The notes: generated by a model from the sequence alone, not told the origin. 64,000 bases of DNA from Synergistaceae bacterium (GCA_018436595.1 JAHDLC010000026.1:1-64000), one strand, 5' to 3'. Shown: positions 33,880-43,263, counted from the stretch's first letter. Numbers and translations: made by a program.

Positions 33880-35364
33880 ATGATTCTTCTGTCCTGCTCG
33901 GCAGCCGCTTTTTTCTTCAGTGCCTTCGACCGTCAAATAGAAACCGTCTATGGTGACAACACCAGGGATGCCATCTTCGAAATAAAGAAAACCTTCCTCC
34001 AGCACACTGTGCAGAACCAGATCGCCAGGATCGACGCGGCAAGACAGCGCCATGCAGGCCTTGCCATCGCAAGGCTCGAAGAGAAAAGCGCCCTTCTGGA
34101 GACTTTTCCATCCGGAAACAGGGAGGAGTTCATCGCCTTTTTCCGGGAGTGCTTCCGGGACGGCACTGTCTGGACGGCAGCCCTCTGGGACCCGGCCGCC
34201 GGTGCAGTGCTCCATGACCCGAAGGGCCTGCTCCGGAAGGGGTTTCCCGGTACGCCGGACGGAGGGGAGTTCAGGGATTTTTCGGCCTGGAAGATAGTTG
34301 ATTTCAGAGGGCTGCGGGCTTTTTTCGGCATTTCCCGGGCAGCGGCCGACGAGGCCGTGAAGAAAGAGATCGCCTCGGAGATTCATGCCTCCCGTTTCCC
34401 CTTCGACTCCTACATCTGGGTCAACGAGGTGGTGAACTTCGACGGCGGACTGAACTACGCCATCCGGAGAGTCCACCCGAACCTGAGGGACACGGAAGGA
34501 GCGTTTCTCTCCACCGAAACCAGGGACGTGAAGGGAAACCGTCCGTACCTGACCGAACTGGAGGGAGTGAAGAAGGACGGGCGTATTTTTTTCACTTACT
34601 TCTTCAAGAGAAAGGACAGCGAAGAAATCTCCGAAAAGCTGACCTATGCTGAGCTGTACCGGGACTACAACTGGATCGTCGCCATGGGGATCCATCTCGA
34701 CGACATCTTCGCATCCATCGGCGAGGCCAACGAGGAAAGCGGCACGACCTCCGGGCGCCTCATCGTTCTCTTCCTTCTTCTCATGGTCGCGCTGCTGGGA
34801 ATCAGCGACCTTATCCTCCTTTTCCTCGAGGGCAAAGTCCACGGAGAATCCAGAAAGGGCCTCGAGGATGAACTGAACAGGGACCCCCTGACGGGGGCCT
34901 TCTCCCGCAGGGCCGGAGAGACGGAAATGGCACGGGCTTTCCACTCTTTCACGAAAGGTGCATTGCCGCCGGCGATTGTCCTCTTTGACATCGACCGCTT
35001 CAAGGAAGTGAATGATACCTTCGGCCACGACGCGGGGGACGCAGTACTGAAAGAGGTCGTCAAGACGGTCCTGAGAAATGTAAGAACCACCGACCGGCTT
35101 TTCCGGTGGGGCGGCGACGAATTTCTCCTGGTGGCCGAAGGACTTAAGGCGGAGAACGCCCTCCCGGTAGCCGAGAACATTGTGAAGAGGGTTTCAGAAC
35201 ATGCAGTCTCCGTCGGCGGACACTCCATTCCTGTCACCATCTCCGTTGGCATAGCCTTCTTCCGCGACGGTGACAGGGGATATGAAGACGCCCTGAAACG
35301 GGCGGACAGGGCGCTGTACCGGTCGAAATCAGGGGGAAGGAACCAGGCGAATATGGAAGAGTGA
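33880..35364 (+). CDS. Cache-domain diguanylate cyclase (GGDEF)
   Basis: 494 residues from the first ATG. One TM is near the N-terminus, then an extracytoplasmic Cache sensor (about 25-275) with FDSYIWVNEVVNFDGGLNYA and a YNWIVAMGIHLDD ending. A second TM lies near 290-310. The GGDEF domain has DPLTGAFSRRAGE, FDIDRFKEVNDTFGHDAGD and an intact GGDEF at residues 411-415, so it should make cyclic-di-GMP. The reading frame is open further upstream, with an AAGGAAGGAG ribosome site placed for a start at GTA (33847), before a basic KSKYR. The true start is probably there, though GTA is not a normal start codon. Confidence 0.9.
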   Translation: MILLSCSAAAFFFSAFDRQIETVYGDNTRDAIFEIKKTFLQHTVQNQIARIDAARQRHAGLAIARLEEKSALLETFPSGNREEFIAFFRECFRDGTVWTAALWDPAAGAVLHDPKGLLRKGFPGTPDGGEFRDFSAWKIVDFRGLRAFFGISRAAADEAVKKEIASEIHASRFPFDSYIWVNEVVNFDGGLNYAIRRVHPNLRDTEGAFLSTETRDVKGNRPYLTELEGVKKDGRIFFTYFFKRKDSEEISEKLTYAELYRDYNWIVAMGIHLDDIFASIGEANEESGTTSGRLIVLFLLLMVALLGISDLILLFLEGKVHGESRKGLEDELNRDPLTGAFSRRAGETEMARAFHSFTKGALPPAIVLFDIDRFKEVNDTFGHDAGDAVLKEVVKTVLRNVRTTDRLFRWGGDEFLLVAEGLKAENALPVAENIVKRVSEHAVSVGGHSIPVTISVGIAFFRDGDRGYEDALKRADRALYRSKSGGRNQANMEE

Positions 35365-35368
35365 CATC

Positions 35369-35398
35369 TTGACCTTTCCTGATCCGTCATGGTAGACT
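35369..35398 (+). promoter_or_regulatory. Promoter of the thiol peroxidase gene
   Basis: TTGACC (35369-35374) and TAGACT (35393-35398) with an 18-base spacer, 37 bases before the start codon. The -35 box has 5 of 6 and the -10 box 4 of 6 consensus bases. An AGGT ribosome site lies 8 bases before the ATG. Confidence 0.55.
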
Positions 35399-35435
35399 CA
35401 TCTAACAAAGATTCTATTTCGGAGGTGAATATATC

Positions 35436-35948
35436 ATGGAAAGAAAAGGAATAACCACAATGAAGGGAAACCCCATGACCCTTGTGGGTCCCGAATTGAA
35501 GGCCGGAGACAAGGCTCCCGACTTTACAGTGCTTGATCAGGCTATGGCCCCGAAGTCCCTGAAGGACTTCGAGGGCAAATTCAAGGTGATCTCGGTCACT
35601 CCGTCCCTGGACACTCCCGTATGCGACCTCCAGATCCACTGGTTCAACGAGGATGCGGCCAACCAGCCGGCAGACGTGGCTGTGCTGAACATTTCCATGG
35701 ACCTGCCCTTCGCCATAAAGCGGTTCTGCGCCACCGGAGGCATCGACAGGGCCGAAGCCCTTTCCGACCACAGGGACGCCTCCTTCGGAACCAACTGGGG
35801 CGTGCTGATGAAGGAACTCCGGCTCCTTGCACGGTCCATCTTCGTGGTGGACAGGGAGAACGTGATCCGGTACGTCCAGATCGTCCCGGAACAGACCACG
35901 GAACCCGATTACGAAGCGGCCCTGAACGCCCTGAAATCGCTGATGTAG
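35436..35948 (+). CDS. tpx: Thiol peroxidase Tpx (atypical 2-Cys peroxiredoxin)
   Basis: A 170-residue soluble protein with the Tpx active site TPSLDTPVCD (peroxidatic Cys63) and a second Cys at 98 in KRFCATGG, spaced 35 residues away as in Tpx. The opening LVGPELKAGDKAPDFTVLD and the later GTNWGVLMKELRLLARSIFVVD strand are typical. It reduces hydroperoxides with electrons from thioredoxin, a common oxidative-stress defence in anaerobes. It has its own promoter upstream and a strong terminator downstream, so it is monocistronic. Confidence 0.95.
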   Translation: MERKGITTMKGNPMTLVGPELKAGDKAPDFTVLDQAMAPKSLKDFEGKFKVISVTPSLDTPVCDLQIHWFNEDAANQPADVAVLNISMDLPFAIKRFCATGGIDRAEALSDHRDASFGTNWGVLMKELRLLARSIFVVDRENVIRYVQIVPEQTTEPDYEAALNALKSLM

Positions 35949-35970
35949 AACATCTTCCCCCACCGGCAGT

Positions 35971-36008
35971 AAACGGCGGGACCCGGAGAAAACCGGGTCC
36001 CGCCGTTT
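35971..36008. terminator. Perfect 16-bp bidirectional terminator
   Basis: Arms 35971-35986 and 35993-36008 around an AGAAAA loop, AAA at one side and TTT at the other. It sits between the convergent tpx and soluble-MCP genes. Confidence 0.9.
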
Positions 36009-36030
36009 ATTGCTTCGTTCCGGATGCCTG

Positions 36031-36903
36031 TCATCCTTCCGCGCCGACAAGCTTCCTGGCCAGATCCTCCAGGACCGCCGAGACGGAGGCCACTTCCTGG
36101 CTGGACCCGGCAATCCCCTCGATGATGCGGGCCTGCTCCTGGATAATTTTCAGCAGGACCTCCGTGCTTTCGTTGATCTCGTAGGTGGAGGTGCGGAAAT
36201 AGTCGAGGATGTCCCTGATATGCTTCGCCGATTCCGTTGACCGGACGGCGAGCTTTCTCACCTCGTCGGCCACCACGCCGAAGCCTTTTCCCAGCTCCCC
36301 GATCCTCGATGCCTCGATGGAGGCGTTGAGACCGAGGAGGTTCGTCTGCTTTGCCACCCCTTCGATGATGCCTACCACCTGTTCAGTGCTCGCCACCCGC
36401 TCCACGGCGGTTCCGGTGATGGAAATGAGGGTCTCCCCGGCGGCGCGCATCTCCTCCATCTGGCCGTTCATTGTCTGGAGGGCGTCGGCTATCTGGCTGG
36501 TGGTGGCCCGAAGGGTTTCCGACGTTTCCCGGATGGAGTTCTGCCGCTCCACGTTTTCCGCAAGGATGACGCAGCCCACGGCATCTCCCGAGGCGTCGAA
36601 CACCGGCACGGAGTGGGCGATGTAAGGGATGCCGAAGGGAGACTCGTCCTTCCCGAACTCCTTGACTATAGGCCGTTTTTCCTTCATGCACCTGCGTCCC
36701 GCTGCCCCCTCGGCCAGAACGTCCCCCGGCTTTCTGCCGAAATTCAGGGTTCTTCCCGGAACGTAGGCGATGTAAGTATCGCCCTCGATGACGGCAAAAC
36801 TCATGTCCCCGGGGATGAACCTGTGGATGATACGGGCCGCCCCCGCAAGGGCCCTCAGGGCCTCCAGGCCTTCAAGTGCAGGAATTTCCCTGATTTCGTT
36901 CAT
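36031..36903 (-). CDS. Soluble methyl-accepting chemotaxis protein
   Basis: A 290-residue protein with no transmembrane segment or HAMP domain. Residues 1-125 form a small PAS/GAF-like sensor. The C-terminal half is the MCP signalling hairpin with the tip QTNLLGLNASIEASRIGE (about 190-207). It resembles the YfmS type of short cytoplasmic chemoreceptor. Such proteins feed CheA from internal signals. The ATG at 36903 follows AAAGGTGG. A longer open frame upstream lacks a good start signal. It converges on tpx across the shared terminator. Confidence 0.88.
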   Translation of the reverse strand: MNEIREIPALEGLEALRALAGAARIIHRFIPGDMSFAVIEGDTYIAYVPGRTLNFGRKPGDVLAEGAAGRRCMKEKRPIVKEFGKDESPFGIPYIAHSVPVFDASGDAVGCVILAENVERQNSIRETSETLRATTSQIADALQTMNGQMEEMRAAGETLISITGTAVERVASTEQVVGIIEGVAKQTNLLGLNASIEASRIGELGKGFGVVADEVRKLAVRSTESAKHIRDILDYFRTSTYEINESTEVLLKIIQEQARIIEGIAGSSQEVASVSAVLEDLARKLVGAEG

Positions 36904-37026
36904 AGTGACCACCTTTCTCCGGCTGCCCGTCGGGTTTTCTTTATGTCCTATATTACAGGAACCTTTCCGCCGATAAAAGAGGATACAATAAACACCGGAA
37001 AAAAAAAGAGAGAAGGAGTGGTGCCC

Positions 37027-37827
37027 GTGATCGCGGACATGTTCGACTGTTTCTTTTTCGACCTCGACGGCGTGCTGTACGTGGGGGGGAAGACCACGCC
37101 GGCAGCTGCGGAGAGCCTGGATACGCTCCGAAGCATGGGAAAGGCCATACGGTTCCTGACGAACAACCCCACCACTCGGGTGCGGATCGCCGACCGCCTG
37201 CGGGGGCACGGCATCGCCGCCGAGATGAACGAGATCGTCACCGCCGGTTCGGCCACGGCGAAATACCTCGCCGAGCAGGGAATCTCACGGGCATGGGTCA
37301 TCGGCGAGTCCGGCCTCCACAAAGAGGTGGAGATGGCGGGAATTCTGCCTGCAGGCGAAAAGGACTGCGAGGCCCTCGTCCTCGGCTGGGACGAGACCGC
37401 CACCCTGGCCATGGTCCGCCGGGCAGCCCTGGCCGTTCGGAACGGGGCGCTCTTCGTGGCCACGAACATCGACCGGACGTTCCCCACGGCGGAAGGCCCC
37501 GTGGCCGGGGTCGGCGCCCTGGTGGAGGCGATCCGCACGGGGTCGGGCAGGGACCCTGTGGTGGTGGGCAAACCCTTTCCGCCCATGTTCACCGAGGCCC
37601 TTGCCTCGGCGGGATTTCCCGGGAACCGGACCGTCATGGTGGGAGACACGCCCGAGGTGGACATCCTGGGGGCCCACCGGGCCGGCGTCTCCGCCATCCT
37701 CATGGGCGACGCCCCCCTTTCCGGAGAGGGTGATTTCAAGTGCCCCGACGGCCGCATATCCTCCCTTCCGGACCTTTTCTCACCGGAAAGAACCTGCGGC
37801 CGGTGGTCCCTTCCGAGGACGGAGTGA
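37027..37827 (+). CDS. HAD-superfamily phosphatase, NagD-like (HAD-IIA)
   Basis: A 266-residue hydrolase. The nucleophile motif FFFDLDGVLYVG is near residues 8-19, the RFLTNNPTTR motif II/cap region follows, and the acidic motif GDTPEVDILGAHRAG is near 208-222. The layout matches HAD-IIA enzymes such as NagD and 4-nitrophenylphosphatase, which hydrolyse sugar or nucleotide phosphates. The GTG at 37027 is chosen because GGAG lies 9 bases upstream. GTG at 37021 is too close. Its stop codon directly abuts the stop of the opposite-strand hybrid kinase. Confidence 0.88.
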   Translation: MIADMFDCFFFDLDGVLYVGGKTTPAAAESLDTLRSMGKAIRFLTNNPTTRVRIADRLRGHGIAAEMNEIVTAGSATAKYLAEQGISRAWVIGESGLHKEVEMAGILPAGEKDCEALVLGWDETATLAMVRRAALAVRNGALFVATNIDRTFPTAEGPVAGVGALVEAIRTGSGRDPVVVGKPFPPMFTEALASAGFPGNRTVMVGDTPEVDILGAHRAGVSAILMGDAPLSGEGDFKCPDGRISSLPDLFSPERTCGRWSLPRTE

Positions 37828-40800
37828 CTATCCCTCAGGACCGCCGGGGGACCCCTTGGGGAGAAAGTCCCTCACACGGGCAGTGAAGCGGTCCAGCTCC
37901 TCTTCAAGGGTTTTCGCCAGGGGGAGAACTTCTTCAGCCGGGCATTCTTTCCGCAGGAGCTTCTCGATTTCCGCCGAGAGAGAGTGGATTTCCTCCAGGC
38001 CGAGGGTGAGTGACACTCCCCTGAGCCCGTGGGCACGATGCCGCGCGTCTTCAGCCGTTCCCTTTTCCAGGGCGGCCGCTATCTCCCTGCCGTCCCGCCC
38101 GTGCTGGTCGGCGAACTGGCTCAAAAGGCCGAGAAAGAAGGGCACGTCTCCTCTCACCGACCGGAGGCCCGCCCGCACATCGAGGCCGGGCAGAGCATCC
38201 AAACCCGGGGGAAGGGCGTCAGGGCACTGACCCGATGACGGCACTGCGGCGGATTCCCTTTCGGCAGCGGCCTGCCCGGAGCGAAGGCGGGGAATCCGTT
38301 CCATCAGCACCCGCAGAAGCCGGTCGGGTTCCAGAGGCTTGGACAGGTGAGCATCCATGCCCGCCTCGATGCACATTCTCCCGTCTTCCTCGAAGGCGTT
38401 GGCGGTCATGGCCACTATGGGGACCGCCTTTCCGCCGGGAAGGGCCCTGATGGCGCGGGTGGCCTGCAGGCCGTCCATCACAGGCATCTGCACGTCCATG
38501 AAGACCAGGTCGAAGGTGTCGGGCCCTTTCCTGAAGATCTCCACGGCCTCCCGCCCGTCCCCCGCCACGGTAGTCTCTATTCCCGCGTGTTTGAGGAGGG
38601 CGCAGGTTACTTCCTGGTTGGTTTTGTTATCTTCCGCGAGGAGAACATGGATCTGCGGCATGTTGTCCCTCCAGTCTCCCCAGCCTCCGCTCCCCGGCTT
38701 GAAGAACTGGTCTCCCGCACCCGCGGCGGGCAGGTCCGCAAGGGCATCGGCCAGCCTCGAGGGAGTCACCGGTTTCGTCAGGAACCGACAATCCCCCGTT
38801 TCCTTTCCGGGAACGGCGTTGCCGAAGGGGAGGAGGAGGAGCACCTCCGGCATCCCGTCCCGCCGCAGGAGCCCTCTTTCCTCAAGGATTACCCCGGCGC
38901 CCGGCATCTCCCTTTCGAGAAAGAGGAGGTCCCAGGAGGCACCCCCCTGTCCGGACCGCTTCATTTTCTCCAGGGCGGCTGAAGTGTCCGGGGCTTCCAC
39001 CGCCTGAATTCCAAGTTCCGACAGCATTCTGACGAGAACGGTACGGTCTTCCGGGGATCTGTCGGCCACGAGTGCGCGCCTGCCGATAAACGGTTCCAGC
39101 CGGTCGCTCTTCTCCGGAAGGGAAGAGGAAATCCCGAAAGGGATCTCGAAGCTGAAGGTACTGCCCTTTCCGGGCTCGCTCTCCGCCCGGATCCTGCCGT
39201 CCATCATCTCCACGAGTTTTCTGCTGATGGCGAGCCCCAGCCCCGTTCCTCCGTATTTCCTTGTCGTTGCTGCATCGCCCTGCATGAAGTCGGAGAAAAG
39301 CCGTTCCACCTGCTCCTCTGTCATGCCTATGCCCCCGTCGCTCACGGCGAACCGGACAACAGCCGATGTATCCCGCCATTCGACCACTTCCGCCGTTATG
39401 GAGACCTCTCCCCCGTTGCTGAACTTGACGCCGTTGTCCACCAGGTTCAGCAGAACCTGGGCGAACCGGTTGCCGTCTCCCCGGAGAACGAGGGGGATGG
39501 ACCGGAGATCCACCCGCAGGTTGAGCCCTTTTCCGGCCGCGTCCTCCGCCACGAGGGCGCATACCTGGTCGATGTGCCTGGAAGGCTCGAAATCCCGTAT
39601 CTCCGGTTCCATGCGGTTTGCCTCGATCTTGGAAAGGTCGAGGATGTCGCTGACAAGTCGGAGAAGGTGGCGGGAGGCATCGAGAAGTCTGTCGGCGTGG
39701 TCCCGCTGGACTGTGTCCAGCGGCGAGTTTTTCAGAAGGTGGGCAAAGCCGATGACGGCGTTCAGGGGAGTACGGATCTCGTGGCTCATGTTGGAGAGAA
39801 AGGCGCTCTTCGCCCTGTTCGCCGCCTCTGCCCGCTCCTTCAGCTCGTTTGCCCGGGCGGTCTCGTGGGTGAGCTGCTCCCTGAGCATTCTGTCCGTTGA
39901 AATGTCGATAATGTACATAATCACGTGGGTCACCCTGCCGTCCCGGTCGAAGACCGGGTGACAGTATCTCCTGTAGTAGGCGTCGTTCCTGCCCTGGGAG
40001 GTCTCCTCCTGGAAGGGCAGTCCCGTCGACACCACCTCCCGCAGAGGACAGACCCTCTCCGAAGGGGAACAGGGATCCTCCGCGCCGAAGAACAGGTCGT
40101 GGCAGGTCCGGGCGCCCGGGCGGAAGGCCGCCGCGGCGTCGTTCTGTATCACGAGGGAATAGTCCGATGCGTCGATGACGCAAAACGGATAAGAAAAGGA
40201 TTTGAGTATGGAAGTGAGGAAGCTTCGTTCCATGTCGAGCCTTTTCATGGCATTTTCCAGGTCTGCCGTTCTGTAGGCCACGAGGTTCTCCAGGTTCTGG
40301 CGGTACAGTTCGAGGCGCTGCTCGGAATTCACCTGGAGGGTGATGTCCCTCACGGTCCCCAGACCGGCGACGGGAACCCCGCCGCTGTCGAACTCCACCT
40401 CCGCCCGCTCCTCCACCCACCGGCTCTCGTTTCCGCGGAGGATCCTGTGGCGGAGAAAATAGGGCTCTCCCCGGAGGGTTCTTGCCCATCCTTCCTTTAC
40501 TGTTGTCATGTCTGAAGGATGCACCAGGGAATAAAAGGTCTCGAGCGTGACGGGACTTCCGGAAGGGACGCCAAAAATTTTGTAGGTTTCCTCGGACCAC
40601 AGAATCCTGTTTCCGGGAATGTCAATCCGCCAGTGGCCTGTCCGTGCCACTTCCTGGGCCTTTTTCAGGAACAGTTCGCTCTCTTTCAGCTTCTCGAGGG
40701 CATCGAGCCGTTCCCTGTTCAGGAGGACCATCCCCGCCTTTCCTGCGACTTCGCTGAGAAAGAGAGCGTCCTCATCTCTCCGGGAACAGTCTCCATCACT

Positions 40801-41157
40801 GTACTCCAGCCGGAAACAGCCAAAGGTCCGCCCGCCGAAGACGATGGGGCATCGAAAGGCAGACAGGGAAAGCCCGCCGGAACGTTTTTCCTCTCCCGGA
40901 GAAGGCACCCGGGATTCTCCGCTGTTCAGGCAGATGGCAACTGATTTTATGCCCATCTCCCGTTTCAGTATTTCCGAAAGATCCGATGCAAAAAGGGAAA
41001 TATCCCCCGCCGCCACGGACGGCAGCGAGTCGATGCGCCCTATGATCCTGCCGTAGAGGGCAACCCGCCCGGCAAGAGAGGACTCCGCTCCGCTCCGTCC
41101 CCGCCTGCCCCTTTCGGTGCGGGAAAGGAAACGTCCCGGTGAAATGCCTTTTCTCAC
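37828..41157 (-). CDS. Hybrid sensor histidine kinase with two receivers and an Hpt domain
   Basis: A 1109-residue soluble signalling protein. Order: GAF-like N-terminus; PAS domain with a PAC tail (about 175-300); a second PAS (about 310-430); HisKA with phospho-acceptor His459 (MSHEIRTPLNAV); HATPase (DNGVKFSNGG, DGGIGM, GGTGLGLAISRKLVEMM); receiver 1 (about 700-820) with Glu in place of the phospho-Asp (LFLEREMPG); receiver 2 (about 855-975, MDVQMPVMDG); C-terminal Hpt with His1043 (AHGLRGVSLTLG). No membrane segment is seen. The layout resembles BarA/ArcB phosphorelay kinases. The GTG at 41157 follows GGGAGGG. No response-regulator output gene is adjacent. Confidence 0.92.
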   Translation of the reverse strand: MRKGISPGRFLSRTERGRRGRSGAESSLAGRVALYGRIIGRIDSLPSVAAGDISLFASDLSEILKREMGIKSVAICLNSGESRVPSPGEEKRSGGLSLSAFRCPIVFGGRTFGCFRLEYSDGDCSRRDEDALFLSEVAGKAGMVLLNRERLDALEKLKESELFLKKAQEVARTGHWRIDIPGNRILWSEETYKIFGVPSGSPVTLETFYSLVHPSDMTTVKEGWARTLRGEPYFLRHRILRGNESRWVEERAEVEFDSGGVPVAGLGTVRDITLQVNSEQRLELYRQNLENLVAYRTADLENAMKRLDMERSFLTSILKSFSYPFCVIDASDYSLVIQNDAAAAFRPGARTCHDLFFGAEDPCSPSERVCPLREVVSTGLPFQEETSQGRNDAYYRRYCHPVFDRDGRVTHVIMYIIDISTDRMLREQLTHETARANELKERAEAANRAKSAFLSNMSHEIRTPLNAVIGFAHLLKNSPLDTVQRDHADRLLDASRHLLRLVSDILDLSKIEANRMEPEIRDFEPSRHIDQVCALVAEDAAGKGLNLRVDLRSIPLVLRGDGNRFAQVLLNLVDNGVKFSNGGEVSITAEVVEWRDTSAVVRFAVSDGGIGMTEEQVERLFSDFMQGDAATTRKYGGTGLGLAISRKLVEMMDGRIRAESEPGKGSTFSFEIPFGISSSLPEKSDRLEPFIGRRALVADRSPEDRTVLVRMLSELGIQAVEAPDTSAALEKMKRSGQGGASWDLLFLEREMPGAGVILEERGLLRRDGMPEVLLLLPFGNAVPGKETGDCRFLTKPVTPSRLADALADLPAAGAGDQFFKPGSGGWGDWRDNMPQIHVLLAEDNKTNQEVTCALLKHAGIETTVAGDGREAVEIFRKGPDTFDLVFMDVQMPVMDGLQATRAIRALPGGKAVPIVAMTANAFEEDGRMCIEAGMDAHLSKPLEPDRLLRVLMERIPRLRSGQAAAERESAAVPSSGQCPDALPPGLDALPGLDVRAGLRSVRGDVPFFLGLLSQFADQHGRDGREIAAALEKGTAEDARHRAHGLRGVSLTLGLEEIHSLSAEIEKLLRKECPAEEVLPLAKTLEEELDRFTARVRDFLPKGSPGGPEG

Positions 41158-41230
41158 GATCTCACCCTCCCTGCCGTTCACCCGGCACGGCCCTTTTCGG
41201 GGGGAAAGGAGGACCGTGCCGGAACCAGAT

Positions 41231-42169
41231 TCAGCTCAGCGACGCCAGGAAATACCCGACGACGATGGACACAGCCCAGAGAAGCCCCCCGAAGAGCATA
41301 CCCCCCGCTCCCGCCTTTTTCACCACGGAACGGTGGAGACCGAACCCCACCATGTAGAGGGCCGCGGCCATGAACACCTTCCCCGCCGAGGCGAGGCTTT
41401 TGAAGAGGCCCGGGAAGGGAAGCACCGATGCGGCGGCCGACGCGAGAAGAAAGAGGATGATGAAGAGGGGCACCGAGAGTTTTCCCTTTTCTCCCTGCCG
41501 GAGGGAGAGGACAAAGACGATGGGGGTGATCCACAGGGTCCGGGTGAGCTTCATGATGGTGGCCGTGGAGAGGGACGCGTCCCCGAGAAAGGCGGCGGCC
41601 CCCACCACGGAACTCGTGTCGTGGATGCTGAGGGCGCACCAGATGCCGTACTGTTCAGGAGAAAGAGAGACTATTTCGGCCAGCAGCGGAAAGGCGAAGA
41701 GGGCCACGGTGTTGAGCAGAAAGACCACGCCCATGGCGACCCCGATCTCTTCGTCCCGGGCCTTCATCACCGAGGAGACGGCGGCTATGGCGCTGCCGCC
41801 GCAGATGGAGGTACCGAAGGTGATGAGTTTCATGGTATCCCCGTCGAGGCGGAAGAACCGGAGCAGGAAATACCCCAGAGAGATGATCACGCCGAGGCTC
41901 ACCGCCGTCTGCCAGAATCCCTGCCCGCCCACGGAGATCACCTGCCCGATGTTCAGGCCGAACCCGAAGAGGACCACCGCCGTGTTGAGGGCGAGCTTCC
42001 GCATTTTCCCGAGGCCTGAAGGAGCCGCCGACGGTACGGTGTTGCTCACCGCCGCGCCGAGAAGCAGGGCAATGCCCACCGCCCAGGTTTTCGTGGCGGG
42101 CAGGAGGGCCAGAGCCACCACGACGGCGAGAAAGAGAAGAAACGGGACGTTCGTTCGTTTCAGTTCCAA
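41231..42169 (-). CDS. YeiH/Cons_hypoth698 family transporter
   Basis: A 312-residue protein with about nine to ten transmembrane helices. It has the family motifs LLGAAVSNTVP, GFGLNIGQVISVGGQG, FGTSICGGSAIAAVSSVMKA and WCALSIHDTSSVVGAAAF. Members are annotated as putative sulfate or sulfite exporters, mainly from YeiH and TauZ-type context. It begins 6 bases after the cysteine-desulfhydrase-type gene. That pairing suggests it exports a sulfur product, but transport has not been shown for this type. The ATG follows a plausible ribosome site inside the end of the upstream gene. Confidence 0.85.
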   Translation of the reverse strand: MELKRTNVPFLLFLAVVVALALLPATKTWAVGIALLLGAAVSNTVPSAAPSGLGKMRKLALNTAVVLFGFGLNIGQVISVGGQGFWQTAVSLGVIISLGYFLLRFFRLDGDTMKLITFGTSICGGSAIAAVSSVMKARDEEIGVAMGVVFLLNTVALFAFPLLAEIVSLSPEQYGIWCALSIHDTSSVVGAAAFLGDASLSTATIMKLTRTLWITPIVFVLSLRQGEKGKLSVPLFIILFLLASAAASVLPFPGLFKSLASAGKVFMAAALYMVGFGLHRSVVKKAGAGGMLFGGLLWAVSIVVGYFLASLS

Positions 42170-42175
42170 AAGTGA

Positions 42176-43201
42176 CTACCTCCGCCCGTCCTCCGGAAAC
42201 AGTTCCGGATCGAAATACTTCTGGTAGTGGAAGAGGGCGGGCACTCCCCCTGTGTGGAGGAAGAGAACCCGTTCCCCCTTTTTGCAGAATCCCTGCCCGA
42301 TAAGGTCAAGCATTCCGGCGAAGGCCTTTCCGGTATACACGGGATCGAGCAGGATGGATTCCATCCGGGACAGCAGGACCACCGTCTTCGTCATGGCGGG
42401 GGTAGGCAGGGAATACCCTTCGCCCACGTAGCCGTCGAAGCACTGGATGAGGCCGCCGGGGAGAGGTTCTTCGATCCCGAGAAGGGCGGCCGTCTCGCGG
42501 GCGACCTTCTCCACGAGAGGAACCTGCAGCGAGTTCGGACGGCTGATGTTGATTCCCGCGAGGGGAATTCCCGAACGGTTTGCCCAGAGTCCCACGGCCA
42601 GGCCCGCATGGGTGCCGGAGCTGCCGCTGGTGGTAAAGACCCTGTCGAAGGAAACGCCCTTCCGGAAAGACTGGGAGAGAATCTCCTCGGCGCAGGCCAC
42701 GTAGCCCAGGGCTCCCACGGCGTTTGATCCGCCGCCGGGAATGATGTAGGGTTTCCTGCCCGACGCCCTGAGTTCCGCCGCTGTCTTTTCCATTTCGGCG
42801 GTCATGTCGGCTCCCGCGGGAACCACCCGGATGGAGTCCACTCCCATGAGCTGGAAGAGGAACATGTTTCCCGATGCTCTGTCGGAATAGGTGCCGGGGA
42901 CCCGCTCCTCGATGAGAAAGTGGCATTCCATGCCCTCTTTGCGGGCTGCGGCGAGGGTGAGACGGCAGTGGTTCGACTGGGGGGCGCCGCAGGTGATGAC
43001 GGCGTCAGATCCCTTCTCCAGGGCATCGGCCATGAGGAATTCGAGCTTCCTGGTCTTGTTGCCCCCGGGGAAGAACCCCAGAAAATCATCTCTTTTGATC
43101 CATATCTCGGGGCCGTCAAGATAAGCGGACAGCCTGTCGAGCCTTTCCAGGGGCGTTTCTCCTTCGGTGTACCTGCGGCGGGGAAAACGGGCGAGATTCA
43201 C
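42176..43201 (-). CDS. PLP-dependent D-cysteine desulfhydrase / ACC-deaminase-type enzyme
   Basis: A 341-residue fold-type II PLP enzyme. The PLP lysine lies in FPGGNKTRKLEF (Lys49). The phosphate-binding loop is TTSGSSGTHAGLAVGL, and the substrate strand TCGAPQSNHCRLTL contains the conserved Ser-Asn-His. The family includes D-cysteine desulfhydrase (pyruvate, ammonia and H2S from D-cysteine) and ACC deaminase. The loss of ACC-specific features is not checkable here. Together with the downstream YeiH transporter it suggests a sulfur amino-acid unit. Confidence 0.85.
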   Translation of the reverse strand: MNLARFPRRRYTEGETPLERLDRLSAYLDGPEIWIKRDDFLGFFPGGNKTRKLEFLMADALEKGSDAVITCGAPQSNHCRLTLAAARKEGMECHFLIEERVPGTYSDRASGNMFLFQLMGVDSIRVVPAGADMTAEMEKTAAELRASGRKPYIIPGGGSNAVGALGYVACAEEILSQSFRKGVSFDRVFTTSGSSGTHAGLAVGLWANRSGIPLAGINISRPNSLQVPLVEKVARETAALLGIEEPLPGGLIQCFDGYVGEGYSLPTPAMTKTVVLLSRMESILLDPVYTGKAFAGMLDLIGQGFCKKGERVLFLHTGGVPALFHYQKYFDPELFPEDGRR

Positions 43202-43263
43202 TTTTATCCAGCTCCTTTAATAAAAATCGAATCTGTCATAAACAGTATACCTTACGGAGGAAC

